64,000 nucleotides of DNA from Bifidobacterium aquikefiri (GTDB taxonomy: Bacteria; Actinomycetota; Actinomycetes; Actinomycetales; Bifidobacteriaceae), in NCBI RefSeq assembly GCF_002259795.1, contig NZ_MWXA01000003.1, forward strand, positions 248,001 to 312,000, read 5' to 3'. Positions within the stretch are counted from its first letter, which is position 1, and each line of letters begins with the position of its first letter. Shown in pieces: positions 8,921-17,236 of the stretch. A program made the position numbers and the translations under genes. The notes beneath the pieces were generated by a model. The model was not told the origin of the DNA. It ran no database searches and worked only from the letters and a program-made list of their open reading frames with translations.

Positions 8921-9589
8921 TCATTGTGGTGGCAGGGCATTGGAGAATGTCGTCATCATTCTATGCAGAGATCCGTTGAGGTGACGTGATATCAGGCGGG
9001 ATGCCTCGCCTGGCTGGCCATTTTTCAATAGGTTCAGAATGACGATATGGTCGTTGAACGATGGAGTGAGGTCCGCATCCTGCGCATTGGTCAGGTCAAG
9101 CATGACTGAGAACAGTGGCTTGATCACTGACCAAAAGGCTGTGACTCTTGAATTGTTGGCGGCAAGGAGAAGTTCCTCGTGAAAATTGAGATCAGCCTGG
9201 GCATATGCGTGGGCATCATTCTTTTCCAGCGCCTGCTTCATTCGACCTATGGCATCATCCATCCCCACCCAGGAAATCGACTGTGGATGAGCGGCAACAT
9301 GATCAACGGCAAGTTTTTCGAAGCACACTCGAACCTCATACATGTCTCTGACATCATTTTCGGATAATCCTGAAACAATGCACCCTTGGCGCTGCCGAAG
9401 CAGCAACCCCTCGCTGAGCAAGAGCTGCAATGCATCCCGTATCGGACCACGACTGACGTCATAGTGATCTGCAAGCTCAGTCTCTATGATCCGTGTCCCC
9501 TTTGGCATGGTCCCACGAATAATGCTGGAACGCAGGTCTTCTGCGATTTGATTGCCCATGTATTTTATTGCAGCGAGCTTGTGTGCCAT
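8921..9589 (-). CDS. GntR-family repressor, FadR subfamily
   Basis: 222 residues with AAGGA before the ATG. Residues 1-75 form the winged helix-turn-helix of the GntR family (RIIETELADHYDVSRGPIRDAL). The rest is the all-helical FCD ligand-binding domain; His in FHEELL, Asp/Arg in YEVRVCFE and later His residues fit the metal/ligand site of that domain. It is convergent with the importer genes and is the likely local regulator of the glycan locus, responding to a sugar acid or related metabolite. A CAGTTAACAG motif about 105 bases before its start suggests autoregulation. Confidence 0.88.
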   Translation of the reverse strand: MAHKLAAIKYMGNQIAEDLRSSIIRGTMPKGTRIIETELADHYDVSRGPIRDALQLLLSEGLLLRQRQGCIVSGLSENDVRDMYEVRVCFEKLAVDHVAAHPQSISWVGMDDAIGRMKQALEKNDAHAYAQADLNFHEELLLAANNSRVTAFWSVIKPLFSVMLDLTNAQDADLTPSFNDHIVILNLLKNGQPGEASRLISRHLNGSLHRMMTTFSNALPPQ

Positions 9590-9690
9590 TGGTTTTCCTT
9601 AGATCAGATCAACAAATCTGCCCTGCCTAGGTGCCATGTATCTGAGCATTTACCATGCATTCATGATGATTCATAGATACTTGACCAGAA

Positions 9691-9712
9691 AAGACAGTTA
9701 ACAGTCTACTGT
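9691..9712. promoter_or_regulatory. putative GntR operator upstream of its own gene
   Basis: The segment contains CAGTTAACAG followed by TCTACTGTAA. The CAGTTAAC core matches the reverse complement of the AACTGTTAAC site at 4803-4812 and resembles the half-sites at 4953-4975. I infer an autoregulatory operator; no binding data support this. Confidence 0.4.
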
Positions 9713-9770
9713 AATCCGATACATGAGGAGAATCGACCCACCAATGAAATTTGCGAGCGAGAGCGAGAGG

Positions 9771-10691
9771 TTAGAAAATCGGCTCACCGCCGGTGACTGC
9801 CAGCACAGTTCCACTTACATATGATGCTTCGGCATTGTTGGCAAGGAATACCATTGCACCTGCCAATTCGGACGGTTGTCCGGCTCTGCCGAGAGGCGTG
9901 TGCCTGCCAAAATTCTCGATGCTTTCCTGAGGCATGGTCGAGGTGATCAACGGTGTCCAGATCGGGCCAGGTGCCACGGCATTCACCCGGATTCCCCGGG
10001 GGCCGAGCTGCTGTGCGAGATTGGCCGTGAAATTGGTGAGTGCTGCCTTGGTTGCAGCATAGTCGATCAGGTTTGCGGAAGGATTGTAGGCTTGGATCGA
10101 CGTTACATTGATGATGCTCGATCCCGCGTGCAGATAGGTAAGTGCCTGTTGCGTCACATAGAAGGTTCCCAGAAGATTCGTGGAGAAGATATTTCGCATG
10201 TCATCCCCCTTGAGATCAGCGAAGCCGCGAGGGCGTCGTCCTTGCTGAGTGCCGGCATCGTTGACAAGGATATCCAAGCCGCCCAAGGCCTCGGCGGCAT
10301 CGTCCACGAGTTTGCGCGCCCTTGCCTCGTCGCGTATGTCGGTCTCAAAGATTTCGCATCCGCCCTTGCCATCGATATCGATGATTTCCTGTGTTCTCTG
10401 CGCATCCTCGATCTCGGATGAAAGATAGGAAATCGCGACATGCGCACCCTCGCGGGCAAACGCGATGGCCGTCGCCCGCCCAATGCCAGAATCGCCACCG
10501 GTAATCAGAGCACGTTTACCTGCCAGACGTTTCAAACCCTTCCAACTGAACTCCCCATGATCCGGTTCCGGTGTCATTGCAGTTGTCATTCCCGGCGCAT
10601 TCTGTGTCTGCTGAGGAAACTCTTGCTTACTGAGTTGTTCGCCGGTCTTGTTTGTCGACTGAGCGTTTTCGTTTGTATTCGTCCCTGTCAT
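9771..10691 (-). CDS. SDR-family NAD(P)-dependent oxidoreductase (YghA/YhdF-like)
   Basis: 306 residues from the ATG at 10691, which has GGGGGA upstream. The first 55 residues are polar and Gln/Asn-rich, typical of the YghA/YhdF/glucose-dehydrogenase-like SDRs induced by general stress. The Rossmann motif is TGGDSGIG, the NAG-like motif NDAG, the catalytic Ser lies in NVTSIQAY and the Tyr-Lys pair in YAATKAA. The protein probably reduces aldehydes or sugars with NADPH in the cytoplasm. It stands alone on the minus strand, divergent from the ROK regulator. Confidence 0.87.
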   Translation of the reverse strand: MTGTNTNENAQSTNKTGEQLSKQEFPQQTQNAPGMTTAMTPEPDHGEFSWKGLKRLAGKRALITGGDSGIGRATAIAFAREGAHVAISYLSSEIEDAQRTQEIIDIDGKGGCEIFETDIRDEARARKLVDDAAEALGGLDILVNDAGTQQGRRPRGFADLKGDDMRNIFSTNLLGTFYVTQQALTYLHAGSSIINVTSIQAYNPSANLIDYAATKAALTNFTANLAQQLGPRGIRVNAVAPGPIWTPLITSTMPQESIENFGRHTPLGRAGQPSELAGAMVFLANNAEASYVSGTVLAVTGGEPIF

Positions 10692-11008
10692 TGCTTTTCC
10701 CCCATACATCGTTGTCTGGTATGCCAATGCCTGTCAATGGCAGTGTCGGTTCCGTTGATCATTGCCGGTTACGGCAAACAGGCCGGTATTCGAGATAGGA
10801 ACATCCACACCACAGTATTATATCTAAGCTTAGAAAATGACATGTGAGAGTTCAAACATATACGCTGATAACAAAGATGTGTCTCACACTTGCGACATGA
10901 ATCGAAGCACGGTTCTTTCATCTGCGCGGCGCGTTGAATTCAACACTTCAATGGTGCAGCCATGATCAATGTCGGCGAACATAGGCCGATCACGCTATTC
11001 TATAAGGC
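10692..11008. promoter_or_regulatory. divergent intergenic region SDR / ROK regulator
   Basis: No gene is seen in these 317 bases. Two perfect 12-base palindromes stand out, TCTAAGCTTAGA (10823-10834) and GTTGAATTCAAC (10933-10944), either of which could be a regulator site. A TATTCT box at 10996-11001 sits eight bases before the ROK start codon and there is no usable Shine-Dalgarno sequence, so that mRNA may be leaderless. Confidence 0.45.
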
Positions 11009-12178
11009 ATGGTTTCAAGAATTTCTGGCTCGCAGCAGGCTTTGCATAGGGGCAATCGCGCTGCATTGCTGGATGCCATTCATAAGTTTGGGGCTTTGAC
11101 CCAGATCGAACTCGCGGAAAAAACCGGGTTGTCAACCGGTTCGGTATCGAATCTTGTTCATCAAATGGTTGATGACAACATTCTTGAGACCGAAGCCACC
11201 ATTCGCAATGGCAGACGAGCGACCTTGGTAACGTATGCCCGTCAGGATGGTGTCTCGGCAGGATTGTCCATCGACAAGCGTGGTGTGACGATCAACGTCA
11301 TCAATAATCACAACGAGGTCCTCGCCGAGCATACGCTGCCCTTGCAACTGGGCCATAAGAGCGATGCTGTCATTCAACGTTGCCTGATGCTGATCAGCGA
11401 AACGATGGATCGCATAGGCGCTTCGGTCTCTGAACTGCTGAGCATCGGGATTGCAGTGAACGCTCCTGTGAATGCAAGGACGCATGAGATTGCGCTCGCC
11501 GGAATCTTGAGAGGCTGGGAGAATGTCAACATTGGCGCGCCCTTTGAGGAGGCCTTTCATGTCCCGACATTTGTGAACAATGATGCGAACATGTCGGCCA
11601 TTGCCGAGGCAAATGTGGGAGTTGGAGTCGGACACCGTAACTTTATCTATATTCTGGCTGGCGATGGCGTTGGCTCTGGCATAATCATCAATGGGCATCT
11701 TTGGACTGGAGTGACCGGTCTGGCTGGTGAGATAGGGCATGTTCAGGTTGACCCTTTGGGGAGCATCTGCAGCTGTGGAAACCGGGGCTGTCTCAACACG
11801 GTGGTTGACGAAGACAGACTCGTTTCTCTGCTGAGCGTAACCCATGGAGACATGACACTTGATGATCTTATCGTGGAGGCAGTCGCAGGGGATCCCGGCT
11901 GCAGACGAGTCATAGCGGACTCGGCCATTCGTGTCGGCAGTGTCGTTTCCGGACTATGCATCGGAATGGATCCCGAAATTGTTATTGTAGGGGGCAAGCT
12001 TTCAATGTCTAACGAGATATTCATAGACCCATTTCAAGAATCCCTGCGTCGTCTGCTGTTTCCTGATGTCGTGGTTCCGATTCAGGTGCTCCAGGCTGAT
12101 CATCCAGTCACTGGCGGTGCACTGGGAGCTGCCATATTCGCGATGGGGAAAGTCAATTCATTTATCCCCGCAATGTAG
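11009..12178 (+). CDS. ROK-family transcriptional repressor (NagC/XylR type)
   Basis: 389 residues. An N-terminal winged helix-turn-helix (residues about 20-75, LTQIELAEKTGLSTGSVSNL) precedes the ROK sugar-kinase-like domain. The zinc site of ROK regulators is intact: His in GEIGHVQVDP and the CSCGNRGCL cysteine cluster. Such proteins bind sugars and repress sugar-transport operons. It is followed at once by a sugar-type ABC ATPase gene and lies 2.2 kb before a xylose-type importer, which is the likely target. The start has no ribosome site and a -10 box directly upstream. Confidence 0.88.
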   Translation: MVSRISGSQQALHRGNRAALLDAIHKFGALTQIELAEKTGLSTGSVSNLVHQMVDDNILETEATIRNGRRATLVTYARQDGVSAGLSIDKRGVTINVINNHNEVLAEHTLPLQLGHKSDAVIQRCLMLISETMDRIGASVSELLSIGIAVNAPVNARTHEIALAGILRGWENVNIGAPFEEAFHVPTFVNNDANMSAIAEANVGVGVGHRNFIYILAGDGVGSGIIINGHLWTGVTGLAGEIGHVQVDPLGSICSCGNRGCLNTVVDEDRLVSLLSVTHGDMTLDDLIVEAVAGDPGCRRVIADSAIRVGSVVSGLCIGMDPEIVIVGGKLSMSNEIFIDPFQESLRRLLFPDVVVPIQVLQADHPVTGGALGAAIFAMGKVNSFIPAM

Positions 12179-12248
12179 CATTATTGGCGGGGATAATTCC
12201 GGGCAAGGCAATGCAGCCTTCCACCCGAGACAAGGAGTCATTGCACTG

Positions 12249-13112
12249 ATGAATGTTCATGACACACGATTGTTAATGGAACTTCAAAGCGTGTCCGTAC
12301 GCTTTGGCATCAACGAGGCGCTGAAGAATATAGATCTGCCTATTCACCAACACGAGATCTGTGCCATCGTGGGAGACAATGGGGCAGGGAAATCGACTTT
12401 GGTGAAAGTACTTTCCGGCTATATGCAACCCTCCGGCGGCTCAATAGTGTGGAAGTCGCAGGATGTTTCAATCTCCAATCTTCGTGCGGCGAATGCGCTT
12501 GGCATTGCTTCGGTATTTCAGCACCCGGAATTCTGCGAAAATCTTGATGTTGCGGCGAATCTATTTCTCGGCAAGGAAATCAGCAAGGGCCGTTGGAAGG
12601 GTTTCATGCGCGATGATTCCGCGATGTATACGCGAGCCAAGGAAGTGCTGAATGAACTGTCCTCTTCGATCAGAGTGGCTTCTTCGATGCAGGAGCTTTC
12701 TCTTGGACAGCGTCAAACCGTGGCAATAGCGCAGACACTGCTGACGAGTCCTGAGCTCATTGTGCTGGACGAACCGACCGCAATGCTATCGGTGATTCAG
12801 ACGGCAGAGGTGCTGAGCTACATGAAGCGTCTGCGTGAACAGGGGTTGAGCATGGTGTTTGTGAGTCATGATCTGCCTGATGTCTTTGCCGTTGCCGATA
12901 GAGTCATTGTCATGCGTCTGGGGCGAGTTATGGGTGATCACAAGGTCAAGGATACGAGCTACGAAGAGGTGATTGCTGAAATTTCTGGAGTGATTCAACC
13001 CAATGATCTTACATCTGCCGGGGTGAAAGCCGCCAGGAATTCGCAGGTGAATCGGCTGCGAACCCAGCATAAGCTCATTGAGCGAGCTCTCCAGATGAAT
13101 GAGGAAGCGTGA
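12249..13112 (+). CDS. single-domain sugar ABC transporter ATPase (FrcA-like), orphan
   Basis: 287 residues from the ATG at 12249, with AAGGAG 11 bases upstream. One nucleotide-binding domain is complete: Walker A GDNGAGKST, signature LSLGQRQ (a variant of LSGGQ), Walker B LIVLDEPT followed by A-M, and H-loop VSHD. It resembles the single-domain ATPases of CUT2 sugar importers. No permease or binding protein accompanies it, unlike the complete importer that starts at 14386. It may serve a transporter elsewhere, or be what remains of a lost operon. The 71-base gap from the ROK gene suggests co-transcription. Confidence 0.82.
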   Translation: MNVHDTRLLMELQSVSVRFGINEALKNIDLPIHQHEICAIVGDNGAGKSTLVKVLSGYMQPSGGSIVWKSQDVSISNLRAANALGIASVFQHPEFCENLDVAANLFLGKEISKGRWKGFMRDDSAMYTRAKEVLNELSSSIRVASSMQELSLGQRQTVAIAQTLLTSPELIVLDEPTAMLSVIQTAEVLSYMKRLREQGLSMVFVSHDLPDVFAVADRVIVMRLGRVMGDHKVKDTSYEEVIAEISGVIQPNDLTSAGVKAARNSQVNRLRTQHKLIERALQMNEEA

Positions 13113-13254
13113 TGGACAGCAGAAACGATGGGTTTTCAAGCTATATGTTCCTGCTTGCAGACATCGGCACCTGTGGTCTGCCATACGAGCAGCATAGGTA
13201 ACAATACCGATATTCACAATATTATTTTCATGAGCGATTGGGAGGGTTCTCATC

Positions 13255-13623
13255 ATGATGTTTTGGGGGACAGTAGTTGGTAGCGCCGTTGTGTCACTCG
13301 TCTTGGGGCTATTTCTGGGCTTCATGCCCTTGAAGAATGACGAGATGACGGAGCAGCAGCAGAAATATTCGCAACTGGTAGGATTGCTGGCATTCGCATT
13401 GCTGGTTGGATTGATCATCCTTCATCAGAATGAAGCCTCCTGGGTACTTATTGCGGGATTGGTCATTGGGTTTGTCATTGGCAAGATTCCGCCGATTAGA
13501 CATCATTTTTCGACTCGATTTGCTCTGTTCGCGCTCACGCCGAAAGAGTCTCGCGGATCGCGGCGGAATCAGCAGACTCCGCGGCGAGAAGGCACGAAGC
13601 AATCCACGCAGAGAAGGCGCTGA
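13255..13623 (+). CDS. small membrane protein with basic tail, unknown function
   Basis: 122 residues with GGGAGGG before the ATG. Three hydrophobic segments (about 3-23, 40-58 and 62-80) are followed by a strongly basic, Arg/Ser/Gln-rich C-terminal tail (residues 95-122) that should lie in the cytoplasm. I do not recognise the family. It is convergent with the next gene. Confidence 0.65.
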   Translation: MMFWGTVVGSAVVSLVLGLFLGFMPLKNDEMTEQQQKYSQLVGLLAFALLVGLIILHQNEASWVLIAGLVIGFVIGKIPPIRHHFSTRFALFALTPKESRGSRRNQQTPRREGTKQSTQRRR

Positions 13624-13629
13624 ACCGCA

Positions 13630-14037
13630 TCATGAGGCGATATGTTGCAATATCTGCCTTGCATGTCTTTCATCCGGCAATTGCAGCTGTAGCGTCGCCC
13701 CTGACCTTGTTCCCCATATCTGCATCGCGTTGTCGCATGAGCGCAGCACGGTGATGAATGTTGCAGAAAGTTCAGCGGGACTGATGGTTCCAAGCATCTC
13801 GCCATTGTGAGTAAGCACAACGCTGGGATAGCCAAGACCTTTGAAGGAATCGAGAATGAGCAGAAAGGGTTCGTGCAGGTGTTGGGGAATGCGGCCGAAT
13901 TGATCCAGAAAATCCATGGAACAGGTGAATTCGACATTCTGTGTGTCTGCGAGGGTGGATGAGCGCCAACTCATGGGCGGAGTAGATGGCTGATCCGGGG
14001 AATGATGGTGCAACATCTGCCAAAAATCACTCATCAT
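13630..14037 (-). CDS. hypothetical protein
   Basis: 135 residues. AAGGAG lies four bases before the ATG at 14037, which supports translation. The sequence begins Met-Met-Ser-Asp-Phe and has no signal peptide or membrane segment. The part from about residue 60 has alternating hydrophobic strands and helices (SVVLTHNGEMLGTISPAELS), which vaguely recalls a CBS- or ESAT-like small domain, but I cannot assign a family. It ends six bases from the convergent membrane-protein gene. Confidence 0.6.
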   Translation of the reverse strand: MMSDFWQMLHHHSPDQPSTPPMSWRSSTLADTQNVEFTCSMDFLDQFGRIPQHLHEPFLLILDSFKGLGYPSVVLTHNGEMLGTISPAELSATFITVLRSCDNAMQIWGTRSGATLQLQLPDERHARQILQHIAS

Positions 14038-14293
14038 AGCGCTCCTTTGCCGTGAGATGTGTGTTGATCGAGGAAAAGCTTTTCCTCGATATGCCTACAA
14101 CGTAGTACGTATTCGGAAATCCTGCGTTCAAAGCATGCCCGTATAGCTGCCAAAGCTTGCATGGAACCGTGCAGCGAAGCGCAAACATTGGTGTAACCGT
14201 GTTGTTGAACTCAGAAAAACTATAGCTTCCCTTGGCTTGGATTTCTAGAACTTTGTTTCTTAACTCAATAATTAAAAAAGTTGCATATTAAAT

Positions 14294-14322
14294 TTGACTA
14301 GTGAACACAAGAGGCATATATT
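14294..14322 (+). promoter_or_regulatory. promoter of xylose-type ABC operon
   Basis: TTGACT (14294-14299), a 17-base spacer and TATATT (14317-14322) form a near-consensus promoter, 64 bases before the binding-protein start. The region from 14220 to 14340 is strongly A+T-rich, with a TTAACTCAATAATTAA segment (14261-14276) just upstream of the -35 box that could be a ROK operator. The remainder of the 348-base gap (14038-14385) holds no gene that I can see. Confidence 0.65.
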
Positions 14323-14385
14323 ATTAACTGATTTCGATGTTCATTCGAAATTGTAAACCCACGTTCTTTCAAGGGAGAAAGAATC

Positions 14386-15555
14386 ATGAAGTTACCAATG
14401 AAAATTATGGCCAGTCTGGCCAGCGTGGCAATGCTCGCAGGCTTTGCCGCATGTGGAGTTGGCGGTGCATCGCGTGGCTCGGGGGACAGCAACGCTGCAA
14501 CAATCAAAAAAGGAGACGTGGTCGGAATTTCAATGCCGACCAAGGCAGATCAACGTTGGAATGTTGATGGCGCGAATCTGAAGAAAGACCTTCAGAATGC
14601 CGGGTACAAGGTCGTGTTGTCCTACGCCAATAACAGTCCTTCCCAGCAGTCGACCGATATCAACAACCTGATCTCAGCAGGAGCCAAGGCGATTATCGTG
14701 GCGGCTGTCGACGGAACCGCAGTCGGCCCTGCGGTGGCTCAGGCCAAGGCGGCCGGAGACACCGTCATCGCATACGATCGTCTGATCATGAACACCGACG
14801 CCGTGAACTATTACGTCACATTCAATCTTGAGATGACAGGAACGCTCGAGGCCAACTACATTATCGACAAGTTGAATCTGAAGAATGGTGGTTGCAAGGA
14901 TACCCCTTGCAACATAGAAATGTTTGCAGGTTCCGATGACGATAACAATGCACCATACTTCTTCAAGGGGGCATGGGATCTCCTGCAGCCGTACTTCAAG
15001 TCCGGTCAGCTGAAGGATCCTTCGAACCACGGTGGTGGCATCACGGCCTCGTTCAAGAACTCGGATTGGAAAAAGATCTCCGTTCACGCATGGGATCAGA
15101 ACACAGCACAGTCTCAGATGGACGCGATCATGACTCAGGCGTATGCACATGGCGAGAAGCTTTCTGCAGTGTTGAGCCCATACGATGCAATCTCTCAGGG
15201 CATCATCAACTCCATCAAGAATCACCGGCCAGACATGGTGCCCGGCACCAGCACCTGGCCGATCATCACTGGTCAGGACGGCATGGATATTGCCATTCAC
15301 AACATCTATTGGGGCATGCAGGGTCAGACTGTCTTCAAGAATGTTGCGTTGCTTGCCAAGCAGACCACAAAGATCATCACGACGCTTGCTGCAGGCAAGA
15401 AGCCCGGCAATTTCAGTGGAAAGATGGATAATGGCAAGATCAAGGTTCCTACTTATTACGAGAAGTCTCAGCAGCTGACAAAGGCCAATCTCCACACTGA
15501 GGTTGAAGTTGGTTTCATCACTGAATCTCAATATCAGAAAGATATACAGAAGTAG
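14386..15555 (+). CDS. ABC transporter sugar-binding lipoprotein, XylF/ChvE type
   Basis: 389 residues with AAGGGAGAAAG before the ATG. A lipoprotein signal ends in the lipobox GFAAC (Cys23). The mature part is a periplasmic-binding-protein-like I fold of the ChvE/XylF group: WNVDGANLKKDLQ near the N-terminus, AYDRLI in the sugar-binding loop and ITGQDGM in the C-lobe. Ligands of relatives include D-xylose, L-arabinose, D-glucose and galactose; the ligand here is not settled. It is first in the binding protein/ATPase/permease operon; a hairpin after it may raise its mRNA level relative to the membrane genes. Confidence 0.92.
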   Translation: MKLPMKIMASLASVAMLAGFAACGVGGASRGSGDSNAATIKKGDVVGISMPTKADQRWNVDGANLKKDLQNAGYKVVLSYANNSPSQQSTDINNLISAGAKAIIVAAVDGTAVGPAVAQAKAAGDTVIAYDRLIMNTDAVNYYVTFNLEMTGTLEANYIIDKLNLKNGGCKDTPCNIEMFAGSDDDNNAPYFFKGAWDLLQPYFKSGQLKDPSNHGGGITASFKNSDWKKISVHAWDQNTAQSQMDAIMTQAYAHGEKLSAVLSPYDAISQGIINSIKNHRPDMVPGTSTWPIITGQDGMDIAIHNIYWGMQGQTVFKNVALLAKQTTKIITTLAAGKKPGNFSGKMDNGKIKVPTYYEKSQQLTKANLHTEVEVGFITESQYQKDIQK

Positions 15556-15625
15556 GATTTCTGAGGCCATCGAGCCGTTGGGGGTTCGAAAGGCGCAACT
15601 ACTTGTGTATTCGAACATGCGCAGA

Positions 15626-15651
15626 GTGCTTCGATTTACGAATCGGAGCAC
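15626..15651 (+). other. intercistronic stem-loop
   Basis: GTGCTTCGATT (15626-15636) pairs with AATCGGAGCAC (15641-15651), 11 base pairs with one T-G pair and a four-base loop. It lies in the 115-base gap between the binding-protein and ATPase genes. There is no T-tract, so a processing or 3'-end-stabilising element for the binding-protein mRNA is more likely than a terminator. Confidence 0.5.
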
Positions 15652-15670
15652 CGCGTAGAAGGAGCAAGGC

Positions 15671-17236
15671 ATGACAAAGTCAGACGTGATTCTCAAGATG
15701 AATCACATCACAAAATCCTTTGGCCCGGTCAAAGCCCTGAGAGAAGTGAATCTCGAAGTGGCGCGAGGTGAGATCCATGCTATATGTGGTGAGAACGGTG
15801 CAGGAAAATCAACGCTGATGAATGTGCTTTCGGGGGTGTATCCTCACGGCTCATATTCAGGTGAAATCATGTTCAACGGCCAAGAATGCAAATTCCGCAA
15901 GATTCTTGACTCAGAAGCACAGGGGATCGTGGTGATCCAGCAGGAACTCGCCTTGAGCCCGTTCCTCTCTATTGCAGAGAACATCTATGTTGGCAACGAG
16001 CAGCAGCATGCAGGTGTTATCGATTGGGAGGAAACCCGTTCGAAGGCATCCAAGATCCTCAAGCTCGTGGGACTCGACGAGAACCCGAATACCAAGGTCA
16101 TGGATATTGGCGTTGGAAAGCAACAGCTCGTAGAGATTGCCAAGGCCTTATCGAAGCATGTGACGCTGCTGGTGCTTGATGAGCCCACCGCAGCATTGAA
16201 CGATGAGGATTCCGCCCATCTGTTGCAATTGGTACGTGATTTGAGAGACAAGCAGGGTGTCACTTCAATCATCATCTCGCACAAGCTCAACGAGATTGCA
16301 GCCATCGCCGATGATGTCACGATAATTCGTGATGGTTCCACGGTCGGTTGGATGGCGGTATCGCCTGAAACTCCTCTGGACCAGGAGGAACTCGTACGAA
16401 AGATGGTTGGTCGAGAGCTGAACAATCTCTATCCCGAGCATGAACCGCATATCGGCAAGGACATCTTCGAAGTGCGTGACTGGACCGTCCATCATCCGCT
16501 CGATCGCGAGCGTCTGGTGGTCAATCATGCGAATTTTCATGCCAGGTCTGGAGAAATCGTCGGCTTTGCCGGTTTGATGGGTGCGGGTCGAACGGAAATG
16601 GCCATGAGTATCTTTGGCCATGCTTATGGATCCGGTATTTCTGGAGAGGTCTATGTCGAAGGCAAGAAGGTCAATACATCTTCGGTAAGCAGGGCAATCC
16701 ATGCAGGATTGGCCTATGCAACCGAGGACCGTAAGGTCTTTGGGCTCAACCTCTTGCAGAACATACGAGAAAATGCATCGCTCGCATCCTTGCTCAAGCA
16801 CAGTACCTTCGGTGTCATGGATGGGAGTGCCGAAAGGCTTGCGGTTGAAAAATACCGCAAGGAATTCCATATCAAGACTTCGACGATTGAAGAAAAAGTA
16901 TCCAACCTCTCTGGTGGCAATCAGCAAAAGGTGGTGCTGGCGAAGTGGGTTATCTCCGATCCTGACATTCTGATCCTGGATGAGCCCACCCGAGGCATCG
17001 ACGTTGGTGCAAAATATGAAATTTATGAAATTATCGACGAACTCGCCAATCAGGGCAAGGCCGTCATCGTAATCTCGTCCGAATTGCCTGAGCTCATCGG
17101 TATCTGCGACCGCATTTACACCATGAGCCAGGGAGTGATTACCGATGATGTGGATCGGAAGGGATTCACACAGGAATACCTGATGAAGCGGATGACCGAA
17201 GATAGAAAAAACATGGCAAAGGTGGTAATTAAATGA
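15671..17236 (+). CDS. ABC sugar importer ATPase with two nucleotide-binding domains (XylG/GguA type)
   Basis: 521 residues, with AGAAGGAG before the ATG. Two tandem ABC domains are seen. The N-terminal one has Walker A GENGAGKST, a signature VGKQQ variant and Walker B LLVLDEPTAAL. The C-terminal one has a degenerate P-loop (GLMGAGRTE), signature LSGGNQQK and Walker B ILILDEPTRGID. This arrangement is typical of CUT2 importers such as XylG, GguA and MglA. It couples ATP hydrolysis to the permease encoded next, with which it overlaps by four bases (ATGA). Confidence 0.93.
   Translation: MTKSDVILKMNHITKSFGPVKALREVNLEVARGEIHAICGENGAGKSTLMNVLSGVYPHGSYSGEIMFNGQECKFRKILDSEAQGIVVIQQELALSPFLSIAENIYVGNEQQHAGVIDWEETRSKASKILKLVGLDENPNTKVMDIGVGKQQLVEIAKALSKHVTLLVLDEPTAALNDEDSAHLLQLVRDLRDKQGVTSIIISHKLNEIAAIADDVTIIRDGSTVGWMAVSPETPLDQEELVRKMVGRELNNLYPEHEPHIGKDIFEVRDWTVHHPLDRERLVVNHANFHARSGEIVGFAGLMGAGRTEMAMSIFGHAYGSGISGEVYVEGKKVNTSSVSRAIHAGLAYATEDRKVFGLNLLQNIRENASLASLLKHSTFGVMDGSAERLAVEKYRKEFHIKTSTIEEKVSNLSGGNQQKVVLAKWVISDPDILILDEPTRGIDVGAKYEIYEIIDELANQGKAVIVISSELPELIGICDRIYTMSQGVITDDVDRKGFTQEYLMKRMTEDRKNMAKVVIK

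Noticed and set aside
9876-10421. 181-codon plus-strand frame over the SDR gene
   Set aside because: Opposite strand of a conserved oxidoreductase; no start signal and no family.
13550-13600. possible terminator in the basic tail of the small membrane protein
   Set aside because: The GCGG/CCGC repeats are inside the coding region, do not form a long stem, and have no T-tract.
14674-15696. 340-codon antisense frame over the XylF-type gene
   Set aside because: It lies entirely opposite a clear binding-protein gene, has no ribosome site or recognisable motif and reflects codon bias of the real gene.
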